This document shows positions 15,945-24,569 of a stretch of 35,107 bases of DNA, piece by piece. Position 1 is the first letter of the stretch. Each line of letters opens with the position of its first letter. The notes beneath the pieces were generated by a model. The model ran no database searches and was not told where the DNA came from. It saw nothing but the letters and a program-made list of their open reading frames with translations. The DNA is taken from positions 1 through 35,107 of the forward strand of contig CANFXY010000013.1 in assembly GCA_947451105.1 (NCBI GenBank), written 5' to 3'. The position numbers were made by a program, and so were the translations under genes. The DNA comes from Bacteroidota bacterium. Lineage in GTDB: Bacteria > Bacteroidota > Bacteroidia > NS11-12g > UBA955.

Positions 15945-16853
15945 GTGTCAATACGTGTAGAAAATTTAACAAAGACTTATAAAAGCCAAAATGCGATTGA
16001 TCAAATTAATTTTGAAATCAAGAGCGGTGAGATTGTAGGCTTTTTAGGTCCTAACGGTGCAGGTAAAACCACCACCATGAAGATATTAACTTGTTATATC
16101 CCCCCTACTTCCGGGGCAGCTTGGGTAAACGGTTTAAATGTAGAAAATGATTCGATAGAAGTTAGAAAACAGATTGGATATCTTCCTGAACACAACCCAT
16201 TGTATATGGACATGTATGTTAAGGAATACCTTATGTTTGCTGCCTCTGTTTATCAATTATCCAATAAAAGTCAAAGGGTAAAAGAGATGATTGAACTGAC
16301 CGGTTTACAGGTTGAACAAAATAAAAAAATAGGTCAACTTTCAAAGGGCTACAGACAACGCGTAGGCTTGGCACAAGCGATTATACACAATCCCAAAGTA
16401 TTAATTTTGGATGAACCAACAAGTGGTTTAGACCCTAATCAAATTGTTGAAATTCGAAATTTAATCGTCAATATAGGCAAAGAGAAAACAGTTTTATTAT
16501 CTACCCATATTATGCAAGAGGTTGAAGCAATGTGCAACAGGGTAATGATTATAAACAAGGGAAAAATTGTAGCGGATGGTAAAACAGAAGAGTTAAAACA
16601 TTCATTTAGTCCAGACAATACGGTTCAAGTTACGTTTAATCAATCGTTAAATTCAGATCAATTAAAATCATTGAACATTATATCTGAGGCCTCTCAATTA
16701 AACGAACAAACATATATTGTTAAATCTAAAAAGAATGAGGAGCTTATAAAATCTGAGATTTTTAATTTTGCTGTTCAAAACCAATTGATATTAACAGAAA
16801 TGAAATTGATAGAAAGCAGTTTGGAAGATGTATTTAAAAATTTAACCAAGTAA
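15945..16853 (+). CDS. gldA: Gliding motility-associated ABC transporter ATPase GldA
   Basis: The 302-residue ATP-binding subunit powers the GldA-GldF-GldG transporter of gliding Bacteroidetes. Walker A GPNGAGKTT is at 35-43, followed by a Q-loop (IGYLPEHNPLYMDM), signature LSKGYRQRVGLAQA, Walker B VLILDEPTSGLD and switch His in LLSTHIMQEV. The pattern MSIRVENLTKTY plus YLPEHNPLY and the direct coupling to gldF and gldG identify GldA rather than a generic exporter ATPase. The start is GTG; no ATG lies near the conserved N-terminus. A ~70-residue C-terminal regulatory part follows the ATPase core. It lies 1 nt before gldF. Confidence 0.92.
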   Translation: MSIRVENLTKTYKSQNAIDQINFEIKSGEIVGFLGPNGAGKTTTMKILTCYIPPTSGAAWVNGLNVENDSIEVRKQIGYLPEHNPLYMDMYVKEYLMFAASVYQLSNKSQRVKEMIELTGLQVEQNKKIGQLSKGYRQRVGLAQAIIHNPKVLILDEPTSGLDPNQIVEIRNLIVNIGKEKTVLLSTHIMQEVEAMCNRVMIINKGKIVADGKTEELKHSFSPDNTVQVTFNQSLNSDQLKSLNIISEASQLNEQTYIVKSKKNEELIKSEIFNFAVQNQLILTEMKLIESSLEDVFKNLTK

Positions 16854-16854
16854 G

Positions 16855-17583
16855 ATGTTCAGTATATTAAGCAAAGAGATTCGTAGCTTTTTAAGCTCAT
16901 TAATTGCGATCATTGTGATCATTGTGTTTTTAGTTGCCAATGGACTATTCATTTGGATATTTAATGAAACCAATATTTTGGATGCAGGATATGCCAACAT
17001 TGATCCGTTTTTTGAGTTGGCACCCATCATCTTTATCTTTTTAATTTCGGCCATCACGATGCGTTCATTTAGTGAGGAGAAAAAAACAGGAACATTTGAA
17101 ACACTAAGTACCAAACCAATAACAGATTTATCAATAATTTTAGGCAAGTATTTTGCGGGTTTATTGATAGTTTTATTTTCAATATTGCCCACTTTTGTAT
17201 ACTACTACACAGTACACAAACTTTCTGTACCCGTTGGAAATATTGATACTGGAGCCATTTGGGGAAGTTATATTGGGTTAATCATGCTAAGTGCGGGCTA
17301 TGTTTCAATTGGACTTTTTTCGAGTGTTATTACAGACAATCAAATCGTATCATTTATTGTTAGCATGTTCTTGTGTTTCTTCTTTTATTCTAGTTTTGAT
17401 TATTTAAGTTCCATCGAAATTTTCAAGAAAACAGATTTTTTCATTGAATGGTTTGGGATAAATTTCCACTATAGAAATATTAGTCGTGGGGTTGTTGACA
17501 CGCGCGATGTGGTGTATTTTTTAAGTTTGATTGTATTGTTTATTTGGTTAACTAAAATTATTTTTAATAGCAGAAAATGGTAA
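16855..17583 (+). CDS. gldF: Gliding motility-associated ABC transporter permease GldF
   Basis: The 242-residue membrane protein begins MFSILSKEIRSFLSSLIAII and has about six transmembrane helices, with no large soluble domain. The cytoplasmic motif RSFSEEKKTGTFETLSTKPI is the coupling region typical of ABC-2-type permeases and GldF. It would form the channel of the GldA/F/G complex in the inner membrane; what the transporter moves is not established. It follows gldA by 1 nt and overlaps gldG by 7 bases (the gldG ATG lies within the last gldF codons), so the three genes form a translationally coupled unit. Confidence 0.92.
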   Translation: MFSILSKEIRSFLSSLIAIIVIIVFLVANGLFIWIFNETNILDAGYANIDPFFELAPIIFIFLISAITMRSFSEEKKTGTFETLSTKPITDLSIILGKYFAGLLIVLFSILPTFVYYYTVHKLSVPVGNIDTGAIWGSYIGLIMLSAGYVSIGLFSSVITDNQIVSFIVSMFLCFFFYSSFDYLSSIEIFKKTDFFIEWFGINFHYRNISRGVVDTRDVVYFLSLIVLFIWLTKIIFNSRKW

Positions 17584-19397
17584 AAGTGAAAAAGCATAAA
17601 AGGAGCATTAAGCAGCAATCTATACTTGAGTTGTTTCTGTTAATCGTTGTTATTGGCGTAGTAAATGTTTTGGCCATTCAATATTATAAGAAATTTGACC
17701 TGACCAAGGAAAAACGGTTTACCCTATCGGAGACATCTAAGAACCTAGCCAAGAAGGTTAATGATAGGATGTATTTCAAGGTGTATTTGGAAGGTGACAA
17801 CCTCTCCTCTCGATTTAAGCGCTTAAGAACTGCAACCATGGACATTTTGAGTGAATTCAGAGATGTTAGTGGCAACAAAATAGACTTTGAATTTGTCAAT
17901 GTTTTCAAAGACAAGACAGATAAAGAAAAGGCTGAAATCATTAAGCAGTTGAATGCGAAAGGTGTCATGTATTACAATGACCTTGAGATGGGTGCAGATC
18001 AGCAAAAGAGAAATTTAATTTTACCTTCAGCGGAAGTTACATATGGCAGCAACAAAGAATATGTTGTAAACCTTTTAAATACAGAGATGGGGCGTGCAGA
18101 AGAAAATGCCATTAACAAATCTATTGAAGGTTTGGAATATGAGTTTGCGAATGCGATTCGAAAATGTGTGAACAAAACACCAAAAAAGATTGCTTTTCTT
18201 TATGGCCACGGTGAACCAGATGAAATTCATACAGATGAATTACTGGCATCATTAAGTGAAAACTACTCCATAGACAGGGTGTTTTTTAATCTTGGAAACG
18301 AGAATTATTTAAAGCAATTTGTGTACTTAACTGAAGAAACTCAGGATTACGATACACTTGGTAAAAGAATCGTTTTAAAGTCGTTGGAGATGTTAAAACA
18401 ATATGATGGTATTGTGATCATTAAACCGACAGAACCCTTGCAAAAAGATGAAGCGTATATATTAGATCAATATATAATGAATGGTGGGAAAACCATTTGG
18501 ATGGTAGATCCAATCCAGGCTGAACATGACAGTTTAAGACGACAAACCAAAGCATTTTTCCCAGATTACGACAATGAAAATTTAAGGACCATGTTGTTCA
18601 ATTATGGGGTGCGTTTAAACTCAAATCTGTTAATGGATTTGCAGTGTAACAACATTGTATTGAATGACCCTTCACGTCCGGGACAAATGGTACCATTCCC
18701 TTGGGTATATTATCCGCTTTTTGCGTTTAAAGGCAATGAGCACCCAATTGTAAAGAATTTGGAAGTTGTGTGGGGCAGATACAGTGGAACCTTAAAGCCA
18801 ATATCTAGAAAAAACTTAAAGGTAACAAATTTATTGCTCAGCAGTGATAGAACTAAGTTACAAGATGCACCCGCATATGTTGATTTAGGAATCGTTGCCA
18901 ACAATTACGACAGAAAATACCTACAGTCATTTAAATCAGGCTTGCAGGTTGCTGGTGTTTTGTTGGAAGGTGAATTTAAATCAAATTTCAAACGCCCTGA
19001 TAAAATTTATGAATTTCCAGTAAAAGAATCGGTTAACAACAGCATGATTGTCATCGCAGATGGTGATTTAGGCATGAACTATGTTAAGCGAAGCACTGGC
19101 GAGGTTTACCCTCTGGGATTTGACAGGGAAACAGGCCGGCAATTTGCCAACAAGAAATTTCTATTGAATTGTTTTGATTACATGTTTGACGAAAGCGGTT
19201 TAATCGATATTAGGACAAAAGAAATTGCATTAAGGTTGTTGGACAAACCAAGAATTTCTGCTCCAAAAGCAGAAGGAGAAACATTCAGTGAGAAAACCAA
19301 ATGGCAATTATTAAACACAGCAGTGCCTGTGCTTTTAGTCTTGATTTTTGGATTGCTCAATATGTGGTATAGAAAAAGGAAATACACTAGAAAATAG
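17577..19397 (+). CDS. gldG: Gliding motility-associated ABC transporter component GldG
   Basis: A 606-residue protein with one N-terminal helix (about 15-36), a large extracytoplasmic region and one C-terminal helix (about 579-600) before a basic tail. This is the GldG / 'ABC-type uncharacterised transport system' layout. Recognisable segments include KKFDLTKEKRFTLSETSKNL, IAFLYGHGEPDE, IIKPTEPLQKDEAYILDQYI and GGKTIWMVDPIQAE. The helix placement suggests that it works with GldF in the inner membrane, with its body in the periplasm. In Flavobacterium, gldF and gldG are next to each other as here. No terminator is evident after it; a dyad at 19419-19471 lies downstream. Confidence 0.92.
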   Translation: MVKVKKHKRSIKQQSILELFLLIVVIGVVNVLAIQYYKKFDLTKEKRFTLSETSKNLAKKVNDRMYFKVYLEGDNLSSRFKRLRTATMDILSEFRDVSGNKIDFEFVNVFKDKTDKEKAEIIKQLNAKGVMYYNDLEMGADQQKRNLILPSAEVTYGSNKEYVVNLLNTEMGRAEENAINKSIEGLEYEFANAIRKCVNKTPKKIAFLYGHGEPDEIHTDELLASLSENYSIDRVFFNLGNENYLKQFVYLTEETQDYDTLGKRIVLKSLEMLKQYDGIVIIKPTEPLQKDEAYILDQYIMNGGKTIWMVDPIQAEHDSLRRQTKAFFPDYDNENLRTMLFNYGVRLNSNLLMDLQCNNIVLNDPSRPGQMVPFPWVYYPLFAFKGNEHPIVKNLEVVWGRYSGTLKPISRKNLKVTNLLLSSDRTKLQDAPAYVDLGIVANNYDRKYLQSFKSGLQVAGVLLEGEFKSNFKRPDKIYEFPVKESVNNSMIVIADGDLGMNYVKRSTGEVYPLGFDRETGRQFANKKFLLNCFDYMFDESGLIDIRTKEIALRLLDKPRISAPKAEGETFSEKTKWQLLNTAVPVLLVLIFGLLNMWYRKRKYTRK

Positions 19398-19503
19398 TTA
19401 TTGTCCAAAATACTGCAAGTTCAATGTGCAATTATGTATAGAAAACCATCCACTGTTTCACACAATTGAACAAGTTAAGTTTCAAGAATTACAATAATTG
19501 ACT

Positions 19504-19511
19504 TAGGTTTG
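19504..19511 (+). promoter_or_regulatory. Bacteroidetes -7 element for the aminotransferase gene
   Basis: TAGGTTTG matches TAnnTTTG. Transcription would begin near 19517, giving a ~38-nt leader to the ATG at 19555 or ~14 nt to the in-frame TTG at 19531. Confidence 0.45.
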
Positions 19512-19554
19512 CACTTTATAATTTGAAATTTTGACAAATCAAGAAGACAAATCG

Positions 19555-20742
19555 ATGATAGCCGACAGGTTAAATCGCATATCGGAATCAGAGACAATTG
19601 CAATGGCCAAATTGGGTCGAGCATTAAAGGCGGAAGGCAAAGACATTATTAGCCTAAGTTTTGGAGAGCCTGATTTTTTCACACCTGACCACATTAAAGT
19701 AGCAGCAATTGAAGCTATTAATGATAATTTCACCTTTTACACCCCTGTAGCTGGTATTCCAGATTTAAAAGAAGCGATATCTTCTAAATTTCTACGAGAA
19801 AATGGCTTGGTATATGGGACGGATCAAATTGTGGTTAGCACAGGTGCTAAGAATTCAATTATGAATGCTGTGTTGTCGCTTGTCAACCCGGGAGATGAAG
19901 TAATAATTCCAAGACCATTTTGGGTTAGTTATGCAGACATGGTTAATTTGGCTGAAGGTGTTAACGTATTTATTGATACGGATGTTGAGTCTGATTACAA
20001 AATAACGCCAGCGCAATTAGAAGAAAAGATTACCAATAGGACAAAATTGTTTATGTTCAGCAGTCCGAACAACCCTAGTGGCATGATTTATACAGAGGAT
20101 GAATTAAAGGGTTTGGCCGAAGTATTTGAAAGACATCCTCATGTTTATATTATAAGTGATGAGATTTACGAGCACATAAACTTTGGCGGCAAGCATTACA
20201 GCATCGCAAATTATGGCACTTTAATCAATAGAACTGTTACTGTAAATGGGGTTTCTAAAGCCTTTTCAATGACCGGATGGCGCATAGGTTACATCGGTGC
20301 ACCCAAAGCAATTGCTTATGCTTGCGAAAAGCTACAAAGCCAATTTACAAGTGGAACAAATTCAATAGCTCAAAAGGCAGCAATTGCCGCTTTAAATAGT
20401 GACCTCGCCCCTACCTATAAAATGCGCGATGCATTTAAAGTTAGACGTGATTTATGCTACAACATTTTAAAAGAGATTCCAGGTTTGAAACTCAGCCTAC
20501 CGCCGGGAGCTTTCTATCTATTCCCAGACGTTAGTGCATTTTTCGGCAAGTCTAACAACGGCCATACAATTAACAACTCTCAGGATATTTGCATGTACTT
20601 ATTGAATGAAGTATACGTTGTAACTGTGGCTGGGTCTGCTTTTGGAAATGACAATTGTATACGCATGTCATACGCTACAAGTGAGGAAAATTTATTGAAA
20701 GCGATGGAGAGAATTAAACAAGCTTTATTGGCTTTAAAATAA
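19555..20742 (+). CDS. PLP-dependent class I aminotransferase (aspartate aminotransferase-like)
   Basis: The protein has 395 residues from the ATG at 19555, giving MIADRLNRISESETIAMAK, a normal family N-terminus. An in-frame TTG at 19531 would add 8 residues and cannot be excluded. It is a fold-type I aminotransferase of the aspartate (subgroup Igamma) type: ISLSFGEPDFFTP, SSPNNPSG, IISDEIYEHINF and the PLP-lysine motif VNGVSKAFSMTGWRIGY are all present, followed by the C-terminal arginine region (NCIRMSYATS). It would interconvert aspartate/glutamate and their keto acids; a related preference such as aromatic amino acids is possible. It stands 5 nt before the heptose kinase gene, probably as first gene of an operon. 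Confidence 0.9.
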   Translation: MIADRLNRISESETIAMAKLGRALKAEGKDIISLSFGEPDFFTPDHIKVAAIEAINDNFTFYTPVAGIPDLKEAISSKFLRENGLVYGTDQIVVSTGAKNSIMNAVLSLVNPGDEVIIPRPFWVSYADMVNLAEGVNVFIDTDVESDYKITPAQLEEKITNRTKLFMFSSPNNPSGMIYTEDELKGLAEVFERHPHVYIISDEIYEHINFGGKHYSIANYGTLINRTVTVNGVSKAFSMTGWRIGYIGAPKAIAYACEKLQSQFTSGTNSIAQKAAIAALNSDLAPTYKMRDAFKVRRDLCYNILKEIPGLKLSLPPGAFYLFPDVSAFFGKSNNGHTINNSQDICMYLLNEVYVVTVAGSAFGNDNCIRMSYATSEENLLKAMERIKQALLALK

Positions 20743-20747
20743 TAAAG

Positions 20748-21719
20748 ATGGAAAATCTCATTAATGAATTTAAGGGAAAAAGGGTATTGATTGTAGGCGA
20801 TGTCATGATTGATGCTTACATCATGGGTAAGGTTGACCGCATTTCACCGGAGGCCCCTGTGCCAGTTGTAAATATTGAAGACAGGGACATGCGTTTAGGT
20901 GGAGCAGCAAATGTTGCCATTAATATTATTGCCTTAAAGGCAGTTCCAATTTTATGTTCAGTAATTGGGAAAGATGATGATGGTGATGCATTGATTTCAT
21001 TAATGCAAGGCAGCAAAATGCCTACAGCAGGAATTGTACAGTCCAAGAATAGAAAAACAACGACTAAAACTCGAATTATAGGCAACAAACACCAACTTTT
21101 AAGAATGGATCAAGAGATGTTGAGTGACATCAATGATGCCGAAAATGAAAAGTTGTTAAAAGTATTTAAGGAACAAATAAACAAATGTGACGTTGTTATT
21201 TTAGAGGATTACAACAAGGGCGTATTGACTGAAAAAAACATTCCACTTCTAATTGATATCGCCATTAAGGCTGGTAAACCTGTTGCTGTTGACCCAAAGA
21301 AGAAAAACTTTTTAGCGTATAAAAATGTAACACTTTTTAAACCGAATTTAAAAGAAATTAAAGAAGGTTTAAACAGTGATTTAAATTTAAAAAAGAAAGA
21401 AAACTTAGTTGACTTGGTGTTGGCGCTTAATGAAAAATTGAATAATACTTTTACCATGGTTACCCTGAGCGAGGATGGTGTAATGGTAACTGATCACAAT
21501 GACTTTAATTTTATTCCAGCCCACATTAGAAATATTTCAGATGTAAGCGGAGCAGGTGATACCGTTATCAGTGTTGCTTCATTGTGTTTGGCTTGTAATG
21601 TTGAAATGGGAATATTGGCTGAATTGTCAAATTTGGCAGGTGGCTTAGTATGCGAGGAAAGTGGTGTTGTTCCAATTAATATAGAAAAACTAAAGAAAGA
21701 ATCCAGTTATCTTAACTAA
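20748..21719 (+). CDS. rfaE1: D-glycero-beta-D-manno-heptose-7-phosphate kinase
   Basis: A 323-residue PfkB/ribokinase-family sugar kinase. The N-terminal block VLIVGDVMIDAYIMGKVDRI followed by SPEAPVPVV, then MRLGGAANVAINI, is specific to the kinase domain of HldE/RfaE, which phosphorylates heptose-7-phosphate at C1 in the ADP-heptose pathway for LPS-type glycans. The ATP/anion-hole motif DVSGAGDTVIS is near the C-terminus and contains the catalytic Asp. The protein ends after the kinase domain, so the nucleotidyltransferase domain of E. coli HldE is absent and must be encoded elsewhere. It lies 5 nt after the aminotransferase gene and 9 nt before the K+ transporter gene. Confidence 0.9.
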   Translation: MENLINEFKGKRVLIVGDVMIDAYIMGKVDRISPEAPVPVVNIEDRDMRLGGAANVAINIIALKAVPILCSVIGKDDDGDALISLMQGSKMPTAGIVQSKNRKTTTKTRIIGNKHQLLRMDQEMLSDINDAENEKLLKVFKEQINKCDVVILEDYNKGVLTEKNIPLLIDIAIKAGKPVAVDPKKKNFLAYKNVTLFKPNLKEIKEGLNSDLNLKKKENLVDLVLALNEKLNNTFTMVTLSEDGVMVTDHNDFNFIPAHIRNISDVSGAGDTVISVASLCLACNVEMGILAELSNLAGGLVCEESGVVPINIEKLKKESSYLN

Positions 21720-21728
21720 GCCTTCAAA

Positions 21729-23528
21729 TTGAATTACAAAAAGAAGATATCGTATTTCTTATTCAAGCATGAGGAAATCATATTAAGGTTGCTAAGAATC
21801 TTAACGTTAATTTCTTCTTTATTGGTATTGGGTGTTATGGTTTATCGATTTGGATTTAACCATACAGAAGAAAACATCAAGTTGATTATTTTAACCACCC
21901 GCTTCTTTTACTTGGTATTTATATTGGGGTTTTTTATTCGATTGTCGCTAGCAAAAGACAAACAGAGTTTTCTAAGTGGCAATGCTTTTGAAGGTATTCT
22001 AATATTATTGGTTATTTACGATGGTGTGAGTTATTTTCTTTTTGGACACCCTATACTTGAGAAACTATTGATTCGATTGGGCATTGTAAACTATAGGGCT
22101 ATTTACCATTTCTTTATACAATTCTTTTTATTGTTTTTCGCTGGCATAGAATTGGTAAAATCAATCAATTCGATATACACGTCAAAACTTAAACCTACTA
22201 CCCTATTTATTTACTCTTTTGTGCTTTTAATATTGGGCGGTGGAGCATTACTTACGCTGCCAGGATTTAATTACACAGGACGTTCATTGAATTTTGTAGA
22301 TGCTGTTTTTACGGCCGGAAGTGCCAGTTGTGTAACCGGTTTAACAGTTGTGAACACTGCAACATTTTTTAATATTAAGGGGCAGATCATAATTTTAATC
22401 CTCATCCAATTAGGTGGCATCGGTATATTAACCTTTGCATCTTTTTTTGCTTCTTTTATAAAAAAAGGAATTGGTGTTAAGCATCAAATTGCAATGAATG
22501 AATTGTTAGATGCAGAAAACATTAGCGGAAGTTATTATTTGATTAAAAGAATTTTAATCATGACCTTTTTAATTGAAGGGCTAGGCGCTTTGGGCATTTA
22601 TGTATTGTGGGGCGATTATCAATTTGCCAGTCCGGGAGAGAAAATTTACACATCCATTTTCCATAGTATTTCTGCATTTTGTAATGCGGGTTTTAGTACG
22701 TTTGAATACAATTTTGAGACACCTCTTATTTCCGAATTGTATATGCTACATATTTTTGTAGGGGTAATCATCTTTTTTGGCAGCTTAGGTTTCCCCGTTA
22801 TCAGGGATGTGTTTTCTCCATTGATGCTAAGGATTAGGTTAAAAGAACCTTGGAGAGAATGGAGGTTGAGTTCAAAGGTTGCGATTTACATGAGTATAGC
22901 TTTGATTTTGGTGGGCATGGCATCATTCTATTTCTTGATCGAAGATCCGAGATTTGCTACCCAATCGCCTATCGCTCAAGTAGCAATTTGCTTTTTCCAA
23001 TCTGTTAACTTAAGAACCAGTGGTTTTAACAGCATCAATTTGGAACATTTGCCGAATACATTGTTGCTGCTGTCTATTTTTTTAATGTTTATTGGCGCGT
23101 CCTCAGCCTCAACTGGTGGCGGTATTAAAACCAGCACATTTGTGGTAATGTTGGTAGCTGTTATTGGCACCATAAGAGGCAAAAGGGAGATGACCTTGGG
23201 CAACCGCAGTATAGCGCAGGACTTGATTTATAAAGCTTTTGCAGTTGTTATATTTTCCGGACTTTTTGTTTTGTTGGTCATAACTGTTTTGTCCTTTACC
23301 GATAAAGGAATTGAATTGGTGCGTTTGGCCTATGAGGCAGTTTCTGCATTTGCTACTGTAGGTCTAAGCACTGGAATAACTGCAGGACTTACAGATGCGA
23401 GTAAAATCACATTAACAATTGCGATGTTTGTTGGCAGAGTTGGAATTGTAACTTTGGCTTATTCGTTGAGTGAAAAAGCCATCAATGCAGATTATAAATA
23501 TGCGACAACGCATATGAATATTGGATAA
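21729..23528 (+). CDS. trkH: TrkH/KtrB family potassium uptake protein
   Basis: The 599-residue membrane protein has the four P-loop repeats of the Trk/Ktr/HKT family, with filter glycines in SASCVTGLTVV, SAFCNAGFSTF, NLRTSGFNSINL and SAFATVGLSTG. It is the ion-translocating subunit for K+ (or Na+/K+) uptake. About four extra N-terminal helices (residues 15-150) precede the first repeat, making it longer than KtrB. The start is TTG at 21729; the first in-frame ATG is ~39 codons later and would remove part of the first helix. No TrkA/KtrA regulatory subunit lies nearby. Its TAA directly abuts the gldB stop on the other strand, with no spacer for a terminator. Confidence 0.88.
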   Translation: MNYKKKISYFLFKHEEIILRLLRILTLISSLLVLGVMVYRFGFNHTEENIKLIILTTRFFYLVFILGFFIRLSLAKDKQSFLSGNAFEGILILLVIYDGVSYFLFGHPILEKLLIRLGIVNYRAIYHFFIQFFLLFFAGIELVKSINSIYTSKLKPTTLFIYSFVLLILGGGALLTLPGFNYTGRSLNFVDAVFTAGSASCVTGLTVVNTATFFNIKGQIIILILIQLGGIGILTFASFFASFIKKGIGVKHQIAMNELLDAENISGSYYLIKRILIMTFLIEGLGALGIYVLWGDYQFASPGEKIYTSIFHSISAFCNAGFSTFEYNFETPLISELYMLHIFVGVIIFFGSLGFPVIRDVFSPLMLRIRLKEPWREWRLSSKVAIYMSIALILVGMASFYFLIEDPRFATQSPIAQVAICFFQSVNLRTSGFNSINLEHLPNTLLLLSIFLMFIGASSASTGGGIKTSTFVVMLVAVIGTIRGKREMTLGNRSIAQDLIYKAFAVVIFSGLFVLLVITVLSFTDKGIELVRLAYEAVSAFATVGLSTGITAGLTDASKITLTIAMFVGRVGIVTLAYSLSEKAINADYKYATTHMNIG

Positions 23529-24542
23529 TTAAGGTTTGTATCCACTTTCTTGAAGAATTAATTCAGCGTTATTATTGTTCATTAAAGATTTCAAATCCAC
23601 TGAATTGTTTTCATTCATATACATCCTAACGGCCATCCAACCAACGTAGCGGCCAATCATAGCAGGTGCATCAGGAGGAATACCACTGGCAATGGTTTTA
23701 GGCCCTTCCTTTAATAGGCGTTCGAATCGTCTTTTATCGGTATCGAATAAATATTTCTCTTTTACGATGAAGGCCCAAATATTGTGCTCCTCTTTTTTAC
23801 ACCAATCAAATTCAGACTGTGTCAACCCTATTTTAATATGATCAGGGACATTTGGGGCCACTGCGTCAAGAAAATAAAGCAGTTTGCCATAATAGATCAT
23901 TTCATCGGTGAAGTTTTTTGCCTTATTTGTTTTCAAGAACAAATCGTTTGCGTGGGCTAACATGTGGTTAGTTACGATTGTTTGAGGGATTAAAATTTTC
24001 CGCCAATACATTTCAATGTTGGTGTACTCGTATGGTTTAAAATCTTGACCTAAGTGCATATCTAAAGCAATTCCAATGTAGTCTTGACCAACGGGGTTCA
24101 CATAAAAACTAAAGTTGCTGGTGTAGGTAACAATGGTTGGTATTTTCTCTTCTGGGAAAAAGTATTTAAAACGCTTGTAAGCCTCTGTTAATTCGTTTTC
24201 ATATGCTTTAAAGTCACCAAATTTTTCTTTAACAAATCCATAAACTTTTTTAGCGTTTACATCGGTTTTGAAGAGCATTAATTGTTGAAAGGCCTCTTGC
24301 TCATTGCCGGGAAAACCAATAATACCTTTGTTATAATCGGTCAAGAAAAAGGGGTATTTATTAGAAAAGCTTTGGTAATCGTTTAATTTGTTTTCGAATA
24401 GATCGTTTTCGAAATGTCTGATGTCTAATTTAACCTCAATATCATCTGTATTGATATCTAATTTATTAGAATGGCAAGATGTTAAGAATAACATGATAAA
24501 TACTGCTGATGCAGTAATTGAAAATTGAATTATTTTGTTCAT
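23529..24542 (-). CDS. gldB: Gliding motility lipoprotein GldB
   Basis: The 337-residue lipoprotein has the signal peptide MNKIIQFSITASAVFIMLFL with lipobox LTSC (Cys23). Typical GldB segments follow: IEVKLDIRHFENDLFE, FSFYVNPVGQDYIGIALDMH and YWRKILIPQTIVTNHMLAHA near residues 165-200. GldB is required for gliding in Flavobacterium johnsoniae, but its biochemical role is not settled; I note the conserved His/Asp-rich segments without claiming an active site. GldC, usually adjacent in flavobacteria, is not found here. The gene diverges from an outer-membrane barrel gene with only 27 bp between starts, and its stop abuts the trkH stop. Confidence 0.9.
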   Translation of the reverse strand: MNKIIQFSITASAVFIMLFLTSCHSNKLDINTDDIEVKLDIRHFENDLFENKLNDYQSFSNKYPFFLTDYNKGIIGFPGNEQEAFQQLMLFKTDVNAKKVYGFVKEKFGDFKAYENELTEAYKRFKYFFPEEKIPTIVTYTSNFSFYVNPVGQDYIGIALDMHLGQDFKPYEYTNIEMYWRKILIPQTIVTNHMLAHANDLFLKTNKAKNFTDEMIYYGKLLYFLDAVAPNVPDHIKIGLTQSEFDWCKKEEHNIWAFIVKEKYLFDTDKRRFERLLKEGPKTIASGIPPDAPAMIGRYVGWMAVRMYMNENNSVDLKSLMNNNNAELILQESGYKP

Positions 24543-24557
24543 TTTTGTGCAAATAAA
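24540..24557. promoter_or_regulatory. Possible overlapping divergent -7 elements between gldB and the barrel gene
   Basis: CATTTTTG (24540-24547, plus) and TTTATTTG (24557-24550, minus) each differ from TAnnTTTG at one position and face each other around TG. The short gap between the two starts leaves little other room. The minus-strand start would make gldB almost leaderless. Confidence 0.3.
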
Positions 24558-24569
24558 ATCATTATCAGC

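Noticed and set aside
19419-19471. Imperfect dyad (GTTCAATGTG with CACAATTGAAC, one bulge, 32-nt loop) after gldG
   Set aside because: The loop is long, there is no T-run and the sequence is AT-rich, so it is neither a clear terminator nor a clear operator. It may be chance.
20748-21719. Heptose kinase as a truncated HldE pseudogene
   Set aside because: The kinase domain is complete, ends with the normal PfkB tail and is followed closely by an intact gene; single-domain kinases of this type are known.
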